A DNA stretch of 64,000 nt from Chaetorhynchus papuensis (lineage: Eukaryota > Chordata > Aves > Passeriformes > Rhipiduridae): positions 5,999-69,998 of the forward strand of contig VWYX01000793.1 of NCBI GenBank assembly GCA_013396525.1, in the 5' to 3' direction. The position numbers were made by a program, and so were the translations under genes. Of the stretch, positions 1 through 11,441 are shown one piece after another. How positions within the stretch are numbered: position 1 is the stretch's first letter; each line of letters opens with the position of its first letter. Under the pieces are notes generated by a model that was not told the origin of the DNA, searched no databases, and worked only from the letters and a program-made list of their open reading frames with translations.

Positions 1-20
1 CTGGAATAATGACATTCATA

Positions 21-35
21 TTCTTTCTTTCTTTT

Positions 36-71
<36 letters not shown>

Positions 72-450
72 TCCTTCTCTCCTTCTTTCTTTCTTTTCTT
101 TCTTTCTTCTCTATTTTTCTGCTCTCTATTTCTCTCTCTCTCTTTCTTTCCCTTTTCTTTTTCTCTTTCTATATGTCCCCACCCTGTTAAATTTCTTTGT
201 CTTTTGGTTTTCCCCTCTTTCCCCCTCTTTAACCATTTTAATTTATTTTGGTTTGTTTTTCTCTGTTTCTCTCTCTCTTCTTTTTCGTCTTTCTCCCTTT
301 TCTCCTTTTCTCTTCCTCTCTTTTGCTCTTACTCTAACAATTTTCCTTTTTATTTTTCTATTTCTTTTGCTTCCACTCTCTTTCTTCCTCTTTTCATCTT
401 TCTCCCTTTCTTTCTTCCTCCCTCCTTCTCTCGCTGTCTGTCTCTCCTGT
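21..450. repeat. Pyrimidine-rich tract with (CTTT)n microsatellite core
   Basis: The plus strand is almost purely C and T from about 21 to 165, with a (CTTT)n core at about 36-72. After a short mixed interruption around 168-250, a second looser C/T-rich block runs to about 450. Such homopurine-homopyrimidine tracts can form triplex DNA and are length-unstable. The long open frame across it encodes only Phe, Ser, Leu and Pro and is a composition artefact, not a gene. Confidence 0.9.
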
Positions 451-1186
451 CTCACCCGCTTCATCTGGGGTTCATCGAGGGCCGCTTTCCCACTCTGTCC
501 AGGAGAGTTCCAGCTGTCTCCACCCCCGGGAATCTCTCTCTTGGCCGCAGCAAGAAGGGGATCTCCCCTCCTTTGAACCAGGAGCGATTTCGGCTGGCGC
601 TCCTTCGGGCTCAGCGCTTCCTCCTGCATGTGCCCGGTGGGCTGCGAAACAGCTCAGGGCGAGTTTTTGGTGCCGGGGACCCCGGAGCATACGCCCTACA
701 CCCCTTTCCACCGGCCTGCCGGTGCATTTACCGGGGAGGTTGCTGCGGAACGCGGCGGCCCATGCGGGGTTGCAGGGCTGAGCGTGTGCCGGTGCCCGCT
801 CCCCCCGGGCTCGGGGGGACCCCTGCGGGACAAATTCTCACTTTTTTCTTTTCTTAAATGAGATGCACATTGGCACCCCGAGCCCGTGGCAACAACAGGT
901 GACGCTGAGATCCAGGACGGGACCAAACCTACTCGCGGCAGGGTTTTGTCCCCGCGTTTCCATTCCTTCCTCATCATTCAGATGCTAATGATATCCTCGG
1001 GTGAATAGAACCGGGTTGCGCCCGCCCGCGGCCCGAGAAGGGGCTCAGCCCCACTGGGCAGCCGGTACCGGGCAGCCTGGAGCCCGGCGGCCTTTCCCGG
1101 CCGCGGGCAGGCGGGATTCCTCGCTTCCCGACCGCCCTGGCTGCCCGCATCCCTTGCCCTGGGATCCGGGTGAATTAGGTGTATGG

Positions 1187-1204
1187 GTATGGTGTGAACC
1201 ATAC
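1187..1204. repeat. Short perfect inverted repeat
   Basis: The 7-bp arms GTATGGT and ACCATAC are separated by GTGA. The hairpin is small and its role is unknown; it could be a dimeric factor site or chance. Confidence 0.5.
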
Positions 1205-1263
1205 TCATCCTCCCTGCCATTGCAGGATGAAAACCTGCAAGGGATACACTCTCCCCGACGAGA

Positions 1264-1278
1264 GGGAGGGAGGGAGGG
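1264..1278 (+). other. G-quadruplex-capable GGGA repeat
   Basis: Four G3 runs separated by single A residues give the motif GGGAGGGAGGGAGGG inside the CpG island. Short one-base loops are the arrangement expected to fold most stably. Folding in the cell is inference. Confidence 0.7.
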
Positions 1279-2390
1279 AGACCCGACGGGTGTAATGAGT
1301 TTGTCCGTCCCTTTCTCCATGGGAGACTTCGTGTCGGTGCCTTGGGGTCTGTCTAATGACCTGTATAGTGATGTTTCTCCCACCCTCAATGCTTTCTGGT
1401 TAACGAGGCTCGGACTCCATGACGCAGGGTGGCAGAGAAGCGCTTTTCGGGGGCGTCTTTATCCATTTCATTCATATTTCGTTTTCCCTGCTTTAACTCG
1501 CCTTTTAAGTGAAATTAGATTCCTCTTTCGTCAGTACCGCGGGTTTGAAACGTCTTGAAACAACACCGGCGATTCCTTTCACTCTCACAAAAATTCCCAT
1601 ATACTTCACTTCTCTCCGCCACGGAGGCGAGCGGAGAGCACTCGGAGAGCCCGTGGATGAGCCCCCGCTCACCCCCCGCCCTCGCAAATCACTCTTCAGC
1701 AGTGAGAGTCGTCTGCGGGGCACACGATCGCCTTTCATTCCAGCTGCACTCCCTGCAAAGTCCGTGGGAATTTTCCCCCCCACCCGGACGAGATTAGGTG
1801 GGGGGCCCCCATAATGTCCACTCATCAGCCCTCGCCGGAGGGAGAAGGGGGGACAGAGGACAAGAACTCGAATGCGAGAGAACTCCACAGCCAGGTGGGA
1901 GCGGAGCCGTGCTGGGGGCCGGACCCTGGCGGGCCGGGGATGGAGGTGCCGCCGCTTACCCTTTAAATTGTAACAAACTAAATAAAGAAAAGCTTCTCCC
2001 CGCTGGGCACAAGGCCGAAAAATTTCAGGGTCCAGCCAGACGGGCCCCCCTTCCGCGGCTGGTCTCGGTGGGGCGTGTGGGGGTGAGGGGAGCGAGATGG
2101 GAATCAGCTGGTGACCCCCCCGCTTCGGCCTGCAGCGCCCCTGCGATCTCCTGTTTCCAGGAGAGAAACGTGGCCACAAAATAAAGGCAACAGAAGGAGC
2201 GCACAGGGCTCGGCCGAGAGAGCCGGGGCCGGGCAGGATGCAGAGCCGAGCACCCGCCGTGGGCCCTGGGACATGTGGGGGGCAATCCCTTCCCTAGGCG
2301 AGCAGGGTCTTCCAGAGGCGCTCCCCCCAGCGCACCTTCCCACCCCTAAACCGCTGCGATTTTACCCGTGTTATTTCTAAAATGCTCTTT

Positions 2391-2445
2391 TCTCCCCCCC
2401 CATTTTTTTTTTTTATTTTTCTTTTTTTCTCTCCTATTTAATTAC
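2391..2445. repeat. Pyrimidine and poly-T tract
   Basis: A C-run passes into a T-rich run with few interruptions, an AT-rich low-complexity break between two CpG-rich blocks. No acceptor and coding frame that I recognise follow it. Confidence 0.6.
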
Positions 2446-3889
2446 TTTCTCTTGCAAAACCAGAGGCCGCTGCCACCTAACGCGGCACTGAAATCCACGT
2501 CTCCTCTGTGACTTACAACCCAAATCCCAGTCCCATGACCTTTCTCTTCCCCTCCGCCCCGGGTCCCCCACCCTCGGTCATGTGGGACACGAGTAAATTT
2601 ATCCACCCTAGTGGAAAGGCCTCCCTTCTGCAGTTGCTCCGGAGAAGCCCGACACGTTTCACAAGGAAGATAATTTCGGTTTCTCACCTTTCTCTCTCTT
2701 TTCTCCTTCTTTTTAAACTCGGTTTTAATTTCGTTTTCTCCCCCCGTCCCACGAGGCTCACATCTCCCCTCGGGCATGCTCGGGACTCTGTATGTCTTTC
2801 AACAAGCCCCTGCCAAGAGGGTCACTTCAGAGGGACGTTTTTGACGGCTCTTGAGCTCAGGAGGTCGTCAAAAAGAACATTTCTGGCCTCCCTGGAGCTG
2901 GAGCAAGCTGAGCCCAGGCTGTGTCACTGCCAACCAATGCTGTCCCGGGGCTCCCCTCCCGCCGCACGGCGGAGGGTCCCACACCCAAGGAGCTGGATAA
3001 GTGTCTGGGACAGGGACCCCCTCTTGGCCCTGCGGTAGAGGACACCCACCCACGGCCGCCTCTCCGTCTCTCCCGCGGCTCCGGCCGGTCCTTTCTCACC
3101 ATCTTGGCTGGTTTTCCCCAGCCCAGCTCCTGTGGGGACACCGCACCCTCGGGTCCCCCCGGGAAGGGCGACTGGCACAACCGCCCACCCTGGGTGACCC
3201 AAACCCCAGCCCGAGTGCATTTTCCAGCAGCAGCCAGAGGTGGGGAACCTCTGTCCGAGCTGCGGGGTGGTCCCCGCATCCCACCCTCACCATCTCTGTT
3301 GGGATGTGGGTGGCAGTGGGAATAGGACGCCCCCGCTCCCGTGGGTAGCACGGCAGCTGCGGAGGTTGTGTGCGGGGGAGGGCGGCGGCTCCGGAGGCTC
3401 GGGCAGCTCTCAGGAGGCCGGGGCCAAGCGGTGCCCTCAGACCCTGCGGCTCCGGGCGCCTCGGCCCCTTCCCCACCCGCTACGGGCGCTCCGAGCGGGG
3501 TGTTCGGAGCATCCCGCAGTGTGGCCTTGTCTCTGGGCGGATATTCGGCGTGCTGCGAGTGTCGGTGCCGCAGCTCCGCCGTCGGGGCCGGCCGGAGGAA
3601 GCCGCTCCACCGCCGCAAACCGCGTGTGAACCGGCTGCGGGCGGCGCCGCTTCGGGTTGCGCAGATTTCTTCCCCCCCACACACCTCCTTTTTTTCTTTT
3701 TTATTTTTTCGGCGCTGCCAGCCGTGGGCAAGTTCCCCTTTCCTCCCGGAGTGGGGATTTATCCCAACCGCAGGCAGGTGTTGGGCACATTTTGGTGGAG
3801 GTCGTGAAACCACGGCTCTGAGTTTGTCTGTCAGGTCTTTCCGCTCTGCCCTTGCTCGGCAAACTCTCGCCCACGGGCTCGCATGGGAA

Positions 3890-4370
3890 AAAAAAATGGC
3901 GAGAAATTAATGGGATCAATTCGTTTCCCGGCCTCCTGAGAGATCAGGAAAAATATTCCGGAAAGCGTCACTGAAATCCTGCAGAGCTCGATTTCAGGCG
4001 CTGCTATCAGCTGTCGACGACGAAAGACGGGCAGTACACGCTCCTATATGGAAAATAAATATACTGGAGCCTCCCGCCAGATCCAGTTAATATTATAGTC
4101 GATATTCACAGAATTTTTCTTCTGCTTTGCACAGTATTCCTTGGTCTCACTTATTTTTGTGCCCGGGACAGACAGAAGAGAAATATTAATCGAGAGGGAA
4201 GGGCGTCTTGTGGTAATCGGAAACAGGGGTCCTTTTTTTAAAACATCTCTTCTGGCCTCAAAATTCGTGGGGAAAAATAAAAATGCGTGAAAGCGCCGCA
4301 GCAGCACCGATGAGAAATAATAAAGGCAAATTAATCGGAAACGAACGTTTCCCGGAAAACCAAGCGGTGT
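3890..4370. promoter_or_regulatory. AT-rich possible regulatory element inside the CpG island
   Basis: This stretch is sharply more AT-rich than its flanks yet retains CpGs. It carries several homeodomain-type cores (ATTAATGG at about 3906, TTAATATTATAG near 4087, ATATTAATCGAG near 4183, AAATTAATCGG near 4328) and a CCTATATGG element near 4043. A frame of 217 codons crosses it on the minus strand (4044-4697) but shows no recognisable domain. The mixture suggests an enhancer or promoter-proximal element; conservation was not tested. Confidence 0.35.
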
Positions 4371-4655
4371 GAAGCGGATTTCCAGCGCGGGGCCGGGCCG
4401 AGGGAGAGGCTCCCACCACCCTACCCGCAGGTGCCTCTGCGGGGGTTTAGAACCCTTAGGTTTGTACCCTTTTCCCCACTCCCGCCGAGAGCTCGGAGCA
4501 GGGATAGATCCCGGCTCGGTCCCGCTTCCCAGCCTCGGGTTCCGCGCCCTGCTCCCGCCTGGAATTTGCGCACTTTGGTCATTTTCGCCTCCTGCGGGCG
4601 CGGGGACTCCGCCGCCTTTCGGGGCTTCCCTCGGTGGCTTTCCCTGGGAAGGTTT

Positions 4656-4664
4656 TATATAAAA
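4656..4664. promoter_or_regulatory. TATA-box-like element in the CpG island
   Basis: TATATAAAA lies in GC-rich surroundings, where such a motif is uncommon by chance. The core is nearly symmetric, so it could act on either strand; on plus a start site would fall near 4687. No known initiator or exon confirms it. Confidence 0.35.
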
Positions 4665-4786
4665 AACAACCTCCCGCCCAACACATTTTGTTTTCACCTG
4701 GATCCCCGCGTTATTTCCCTGGCTGACCCGACGGGAAGGTGCGGAATTTTGTCGGGTTGCTGCCGGTTTTTAAAGGAGGGATAAGA

Positions 4787-4819
4787 GGGGGGGGGGTTTG
4801 GGGGGGCGGGGGGCGGCGG
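4787..4819 (+). other. Poly-G block with G-quadruplex potential
   Basis: Runs of 10, 7 and 6 G separated by TTT and C are followed by GG-C repeats. It lies about 30 bp before the X-box and may mark nucleosome-depleted promoter DNA. Long G-runs are also prone to assembly error. Confidence 0.6.
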
Positions 4820-4847
4820 CTGCCGCCTCTATTTTAATGTCATTATA

Positions 4848-4868
4848 GTTGCCGTGGCAACCCATTGG
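4848..4868. promoter_or_regulatory. RFX X-box with adjacent inverted CCAAT (Y-box-like)
   Basis: GTTGCCGTGGCAAC at 4848-4861 matches the RFX palindrome (half sites GTTGCC and GGCAAC with a 2-bp spacer). ATTGG at 4864-4868 is an inverted CCAAT core, the NF-Y site. RFX and NF-Y sites occur together in ciliary-gene and MHC class II promoters, although the usual X-to-Y spacing there is larger. Position inside a CpG island supports function; binding is inferred. Confidence 0.55.
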
Positions 4869-4869
4869 A

Positions 4870-5020
4870 TCACTCCTCCTGGAATGAACCTTGTGACAAT
4901 GGTTGGTTTGCGAGAAATCGGTAAATGTGCAACCGGGGGACACAGCTACATTACCGCGAACAACAGCGAGGGTTTAACATGTGACCCTTCCAATTATGCT
5001 GATGATACCTCGGTGCAGCT
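4870..5020. promoter_or_regulatory. Possible promoter-proximal element downstream of the X-box
   Basis: The sequence is of mixed composition with CpGs retained, between the X-box and a GC-rich block. An open frame of 192 codons starting at 4854 crosses it, but the frame runs into the poly-A and GAA tract at 5195 and resembles no family I know. It could be a 5' untranslated exon. Confidence 0.25.
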
Positions 5021-5190
5021 GCCTCCGCCGTGCCGGGAAGATGTGGCTCTTTGGGGGGGTTGGGGAGGCTTCTCGGGACTGTTTCAGGGCACAGCCCAGT
5101 GGGGATGGGGCCGCAGCCCGCACCGCCTCTGCCCTGAGAGGGGAACAGCATCTCTTTCATCGGGATCACGGATGTGGTCCCAACAACTAC

Positions 5191-5242
5191 AAGAGAAAAA
5201 GAAAAAAAAAAAAAAAAAAAAAAAAAGAAGAAGAAGAGAAAG
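5191..5242. repeat. Poly-A / (GAA)n microsatellite
   Basis: An uninterrupted A-run of about 25 bases passes into AAG repeats. No retroelement body is recognisable upstream, so it is probably not a retroposed tail. Confidence 0.85.
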
Positions 5243-5336
5243 CTTCTTCGGGGGAACGTGGAGAGAGTTGAATATGCTGTGGCTGCAGGGCTATGGAATA
5301 AGGACCTGCCTTGGGGGGTGGGCAGAGACCCCCCCC

Positions 5337-5362
5337 GGCCACGGAGCACGGCCACGGAGCAC
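5337..5362. repeat. Tandem duplication, 13 bp x 2
   Basis: Two perfect adjacent copies of GGCCACGGAGCAC in GC-rich sequence. It looks like a recent replication-slippage event with no inferred function. Confidence 0.8.
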
Positions 5363-6099
5363 ACCGTACCGCGGCACATCTGTGGCACGGCTGCAAAGAA
5401 CGAAACCCGCCCCCTCCCCGAAAAAAAAATAAAAATAGTTAGAAGCCTTAAAATATGGTTCAGAGAATTACAAGTAATCAGAGCTGCGGGGGTCAGCAGT
5501 GCAAACTTTTTAAGACTAATGTTTATTTAGAAAAGTGAGTGGTGTCTGCGTTGCTTTTCTAGTGCCCCAGCACAAAAGTCCTAATGGCTTTTGCAGACTT
5601 TCCATCACAAACTCCTGCACGGGGCGCGGGGACCACCGCCGAAAGCAGCCCCAAGCCGCCCCTTTCAAAGGTATCATCGGCACAGGGTTTATAACCCCCT
5701 CGCCCGTCTTTCCGTGCGTCAGTGACGATATTTCCTGCACCCCCTTCTCAGTTTTGCCCCTCTTTCGCGTTTGTTTGGTGTAACCCGAAACTTCCATAAT
5801 ACCGTGGAGGAGAGAAAACGGGGGATGGGAAGGGCGACCCCCACCTCCCTCCCCAGTCCCGTTCGGCCCTGGACGGCTGCGGTCCTGAAAGCAACGCGGG
5901 GCTTCAGCCGAGCTGGAAACCTCGTTAGGAAGAACCCGGGGGCAGAGGCAGGAACCGGCGCGGGGCGGGCTGGCCGGAGTCCTGAGAGAAGGCAGAGCTG
6001 GCAAATCCATTCTCCCGTCTCACCCCTTCCAGCCGCTTTCCCGGGAGCCCAGCCACAACACCGGCCCTTGTGTAGCTTTGGGTGTCTCTGCTGAGCCCA

Positions 6100-9086
6100 T
6101 CCCAAAACTCATCTCGTGGATAAAACATGATCGCCAGTTGGGATTTGACTGCCTTAGCAGACTCGAGGCTCCTTCTCAGGATGCCCCTTTTGTTCTCAGG
6201 ACTGGAAGAACAAAACCAGCAACTTCGCACAGCTCTTGGGGCAATTCCCCCTCGGCTTTAAACAGGAGGTGGATACAGGAGAAACACAGACCGGGAATCT
6301 CACTGAAAGCCAGTGGCATCAGCCCTAGGTGCCTTGCAGCAGGATGGGGAGAAATCAGCCCTGTTCAGTTCCTTCCCTCGTCACCTTTCTGTCCTTGACA
6401 GGTGTCAGGATCTGGGAGGGATGAGCAGGACAACAGGATGTTGTCCCCTCTCCCGCCCTTAGGGTTCACAGCTCATCACTGAGAACCCACAGCAGCTTTG
6501 CAGTGGGATGTGCAGGAGAGAAACAGGGTGGCAAGAGGAATGGGGCAGAAGAGAGAGAGAAAGGGGCTGGATCTTGCTCCCTTTCCAGCCAACTGACTGT
6601 CTTGTCCTGGTCCTGAAAAGGTAAGCTTGGTTTAACCCCTTCTTTGGTCTGCATAGGGAAGAACACGTATCTCAAACCTGGGAATGCTGAACCAAGAAAC
6701 GGCAGCTGAAAGTGCCTCTGGAAACACACACCTGAGGCCTGATCCTGGCTGCCCCTGTCTGAGCCAAGCACAGGTGCTCAGCTCTGTCAGGACCAGGTCC
6801 AGAGCTGATATCGTGGCCGGTGCTGCAAGGCTGAGTGTGGTGCAGAGAGGACAGTGGTATTTATAAACTGCTGAAATATGCCTGACACTTGAGGGAAGAT
6901 CATCTCCTCTCCCTCAAGGGCTTTCATTTGAAGGGCTTGACTCTGCTTTCGAAGAAGTTGATAAGACATTCTGGCCTTCTGACTTCCATTATCTCCCTGA
7001 GGGCCCTACATCGCCCTCCTGACCATGGTGCTGGAGCACCCAGATCAGATTGCTGTAATTGCTCGGGAGTGGAGGACCCCCAGGCAGGACCTGACACTTC
7101 TCTTCAGGGTTTGGAAACCTGGTGCAAAGCTGGGCAGCCAGCCCCTTGCTATTCTGTATCCCTCCATCCCCCTTCCAAAGCAGAAATGCTGGGAACACTG
7201 TTCAGCCCTAAATTTGGAACATTTGGGCTGGAATCTTTTGGATGCGTTTGAAGAGGGGAGACAGGGAAGAAGGGTGCAGAGGGGGACATGAGAAGGAGAA
7301 AGAGGCACAGCCTTGCTGGCACGAAGCTGATTTGTGTGAATCCTGTCCCTGTGTGGCTGTGCTCTGTCACTGTACCCAGGAGACGCTGCAAACCACCACA
7401 GATGAGGCTCAGCCGTGCGAGAAGCATCCCACAGGTATCACAACCCTGCAGCCGCTCCGTTTGCACCAGAGCTGCACTTCTCCCTGCTAGGGAGGGGCTG
7501 GGAATTTCAGCCAGCTACTCCTGCAGCTGTGTTCTGCTCCCCAGGAGCTTGCTGGGGCACAGAGGTGTGTGTGACATCATGGGTGACTGTGAGAGATGGA
7601 GCAGGTGCCAATGGGTGACCCAGGGAGCCCATGGGCCAGTGCAGCAAAGCCCCTCTATCCCCCGGGGGCTGGGGCCAGTCTGATGCTCCAGCGAGGTTTT
7701 TCATCTCCCTCCTCAATGTCAGCAGAGCACGAAGGCAGGGGAGAGGTCAACCCCTCTGTTAATACACGTGTTTTAAATAACTGGTATTTTTATTTCTTCC
7801 CTTCGGTGCGGTGGGCTTGGCACACATCTTTGTTTGCACAATCGTCCTGCCCATACGTTCTGTTGCCCAAGTAAGGAGAAGAAGATCCCGTGTGTGATCT
7901 GGAGGTGTGCTTTGCCGGTTCTGACATGTAAATATTAATCAAGAAACAACAACAGAGAGACAAAAAATCCCTCCTACCCTTGAACCCCTTCAGATCCCTT
8001 TATTGTCCAGGCATTTGTTGCACTTGGACTGGCTTTTCACTTTCTCCTCTCAGAGAGGCTGGCTCCAGCAATGGTCCCCAGATTCCTCAGCTACATCCTA
8101 CTGAGGGAAAACATTTATTGAAGTTTTCAGCTTATTAGGGAAATACATATTTCTGCTTCTTTTCCAAACTCCACTGACATCTTTTCGAAGCCAGCCCTGC
8201 CTGTCAGCATGGGGGAAGGCAAGGCATCCCCTCTCTCTCCTCTTGCAGCTGTATGAACTTTGAGTACCCCAAAACGCCGTGGAGGGGGAATTCCTACCAC
8301 CACCGTGCGCTTCCTTAGCAGACAAAAGCGGTGAGTATGTGTGCAGATTATTTTCCTCCATAAAGCTGTGCTTCAGCTCACTCACACCTCTGAAGAAACA
8401 CGGGGTATTTGGACACGCCATCCAGCTCCCCAGATAGCCACGTTTCAGATGAACTCTGCCAAGGCAGCACTGATGAGGTGAGAGGGCACAGGGAGGTGTC
8501 CAGTGAGAGAATCGGACAGCCTGTTTCACATGAAGAAGAGGAAATACTTTTCCCTGGGTCGTCCTGTAAAACTCACTCTGTCATGGCTCTCACTCTGCTG
8601 GCAGGTTCTCAGATGGTAACGACCAAGTGCTTGAGGCTGGATGTGGCCTTTAACTTCAGGTGTCCTTCAGGCTTCAGTTGCCAGAGGTTGGCAGAGAGTA
8701 GCAGGGAGAGAATCATTCTGTGCTCACTGTTTCTTTTATTTTCTTTCTAAGCATCCATGCCCAGACACTGCTGGAGAGGAGATTCTGGAGCTTTGGATGA
8801 AATCCCACAAATTTTCATGGAAGCAGAACAGCAGGAAGGCAAACAGGAAAGAAGAGGAGTAATATACTAATCTCAGGGGCACTTGTTGTGTTTCTCTCTT
8901 TTCTTTGCTGCGCTGTTTCCTTTTCCTCCAGCCACATACTGCAGGATTACGGCAAATGAATTAAGGGATTAAACCCTAAGGGAGAATTAAGATCCTGCTG
9001 ATTGAGAAGCAGAAAAGCAGATGGGCTCATTGAACTCGAGATGATGCAAGAAAATCTTGGGTAGTGCTTTGGATGTAGGTCACAAG
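6100..9086. other. Unique non-coding sequence
   Basis: CpG density falls here to the genomic background. Short open frames of 60-140 codons occur on both strands, overlap each other and have no recognisable domain. I see no repeat, RNA gene or convincing exon. Confidence 0.6.
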
Positions 9087-9345
9087 ACAATTCAAGTTAT
9101 TGGGAACCTCTGAAGATCTCTGGTCCAACAGCCCCAAAGCAAAGACAGCTTAGATCAGATTGCCCAGGGCTTTGTCCAGTGAAGTTCTGAATGTCCCCAA
9201 GGATGAATATACCCTCACACCTCTGGTCCTCTGTGTTTAACCATCTCCATGGTAAATTTTTCCCCAGTATCTAATCCAAGCTTTCTCCCCTGCAACTTGT
9301 ATTCACCGCCTCTCCTTCTATGTCTGTGTGTACACTGGGGAGGTG
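9087..9345 (-). mobile_element. Degraded CR1 LINE fragment
   Basis: Read on the minus strand this matches the 3' part of a CR1 element. On the plus strand the reverse-complement landmarks appear in order: a 'gaacctctgaagatctctgg' segment, 'gcccagggctttgtccagt', a terminal-domain 'catggtaaatttttcccc' segment, then 'cccctgcaacttgtattcac'. Many substitutions and small indels show it is old and inactive. The 8-bp terminal repeat is not preserved. Confidence 0.7.
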
Positions 9346-10745
9346 TCCAGGTTCATCAGGACCCATTCAGGGCCTGCTGTATGTCCCTTGTAAACCAGAT
9401 TGCTGGGCACGAGTTTCAGAGATGGTCCCATCCCAGAGGGTTCTGGGCCCCCTGAACACCTTGGATAGTCCCAGCGGGAGCAGGCCTGGGTGGGAGGTCT
9501 CACCTCTCCACGGTGCATCAGTGCTGCCTTTGAATCGCTCTCACCTGTGTCACAGGGTGAGGATTTGCTGTGACTGTGACTGGAGACATCCTGAGCAACA
9601 TCCAAACATCACTCCCACAACCCAAATTCAGGATCATCCAGGAGGTGGTGGGTCTGGAGAAAAAGGACATATGGTGGCCTTTGGCCTGCTGCATCCACCT
9701 GGGGAAACAAGGCATGGATAATAAAGGTCACCTGTTCACCTTCATTGCTGACAACTGAGCCAAGAAATTCCTTCTCCCCGGTGCCCCCAGCACTCCTCCA
9801 GACTGCCTGGGGTCACACAGCATGAGGCCATGCTCAGACACAGCTTTTGGTGACAGGCTCACAGGCAGGTGGACCTCTTCCAGTACATTTTGGCAGCTGG
9901 GAGTCATCTCAGTGAAAGACAGAGCTGTGACATGTTTGGCTGTGCCTAGCAGAAGAGAAGAAAAAAAATTTAAAAAAGAATTAAAAAAAGAGAAAAGAAA
10001 AGAGAAAAAGGAAAAAAGTTGTCTACAACATCCCAGCCTGTCCCTGATCCTGGGAATGGATGTGAGGGCTTGTTCAGGGAAAAGGTGCACTGCACTGACC
10101 CTGTGCAGTGAGAAAGGGAGAGGCAGAAGTCATGAAACAGGGCTCTGTTTGGCCTCAAATTCGATTTGCATGGTTAAAACTTGCTGATCCCATACAAGAT
10201 TCTCCTGGCTGGGAGCTGAACTTGGTTCCACAGCCAAGCTTTCTTCTTTTCCAGAGCGTTCAGCATAAATCAGGCTTTCACAGCCGTCTTTGAGTGGAAG
10301 GAGCAAGAAATCACGTTTTGTCTCCTGCCCAGGAGCTCTGGGAGAAAGGAGCTGTCAAAAACCCAGGAACCAGCCCAGATCTGCTGACACATGCTCTGGG
10401 ACTCCTTCTGCCCGGCGCTGCCTTCACCCATCTGCTGTAACAACTCCATCTGCTCCCATGAGCTACTTTTCCCAGACGAGATCCCAGCCAGGCTGCTGGC
10501 ACCCAAGTGGAGCTGTGCCCTGAGCAAGGGATACCAAAACATTTTTTGGGCTGGGTCATACTCTGTGCTGCATCTCACACAAGCCATTAAGAGGGTTTTA
10601 ACACAGACCCAGGTCAGATGTGTGCTGTGATCATTTGCACTCTCCTGGGGTTGTATTTTTAGGGTCTTTTTTTCCCCTAGAGGATCAGCCCAGAGAAGTC
10701 ACCCTTCCACTTTCTAACTTTTCTAACTCTCCTGCAACTAGTCTC
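9346..10745. other. Unique sequence with an A-rich tract
   Basis: It is mostly unique. A purine-rich low-complexity run (AAAAG / AAAAAGAA type) occupies about 9955-10018 and produces the lysine-rich frame across it. No gene is recognised. Confidence 0.6.
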
Positions 10746-10890
10746 ACTAGGAATTGTTTTCTGAATATTTAGGTAGAATTTCCCTTGCTGTGCCTTGTGT
10801 CCATTGCCTCCCATGCACTTCCAGGAGGATGGTGGATCCGTTGTCTCCTTCTTCTCTGACTGAACAAACCCATCTCCCTCCACATCTTCC
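10746..10890 (-). mobile_element. Degraded CR1 LINE fragment
   Basis: The plus strand reads like the reverse complement of CR1 3' sequence: an 'aatatttaggtagaatttcc' segment, 'tgtgtccattgcctcc', then 'gtctccttcttctctgactg' with the expected spacing. It is shorter and more diverged than the copy at 9.1 kb. Both ends are approximate. Confidence 0.5.
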
Positions 10891-11441
10891 AGCTTGGCAA
10901 AGTACTGCTAATTTTCCTTGTGCAGCTTCATAAGCATTTGAGGGAGAGGGGCAAGTTCCCACAAACACTACGTGGGTCATGCCCATCTGAGCATCTCCCA
11001 GCAGGGAGGGAGGGTTTAGTGGAGAGGGCTGCAGAAATCCTACCAACACCTGCAGTGGAGTCCAGCAAGGGACCAAAAGCTCCATTGCTGATCCTGTTGA
11101 AACAGAGGGTTAAAACCTCTCTGCTAGAGCCATTCCCTGCTAGTGAGATCCATACAGTCCATTAAAATTAGGGATCTTATTATGGGCTATATAAAAAAGG
11201 TAAAGAGGAAATGAGAACCGTATGAAGGGTTTCTTATGTGTGCAGATGGCAAGGGCATCTGAGGCTAAGAAAGCCTTTCCAACAGGCTTTTTCCAAACAG
11301 AAATGCTTGCTTTACAGGGTTTCTCCTCTTTTAAAAAGAGATAAATAGATGCAGGAGTATCTATTCTGCACAATTCACACTGGCTAACCAGCCACACTGT
11401 CCTCGGGATGGAGAAACACACCCTAAACCCACGTCATGCTC
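10891..11441. other. Unique sequence up to the LTR insertion
   Basis: No gene or repeat is recognised. Its last five bases, TGCTC at 11437-11441, form the left copy of the LTR target-site duplication. Confidence 0.55.

Larger units (their letters stand above)
450..6100. promoter_or_regulatory. CpG island complex (several GC-rich blocks)
   Basis: CpG dinucleotides are frequent through this interval, with the densest blocks at about 600-1180, 1600-2350, 2900-3670, 4370-4660, 4790-5400 and 5620-6080. They become rare after about 6100. In vertebrates such multi-kilobase islands usually mark promoters of developmental regulators and are unmethylated in the germ line. AT-rich, TAAT-containing sequence at 3900-4370 lies inside the island, which is typical of regulatory rather than exonic DNA. 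I could not recognise a coding exon in any frame. It may hold an untranslated first exon, a non-coding RNA promoter or an orphan island. Confidence 0.75.

Noticed and set aside
9..857. 282-codon open frame starting in the CTTT repeat
   Set aside because: The first half is a translated microsatellite (Phe/Ser/Leu) and the rest is random GC-rich sequence.
2857..3813. 318-codon open frame on the minus strand
   Set aside because: It is rich in Arg, Gly and Pro as expected of random GC-rich DNA, overlaps many frames on both strands and has no domain I recognise.
4044..4697. 217-codon minus frame
   Set aside because: It crosses an AT-rich regulatory-looking block and a GC block with no consistent coding character or domain.
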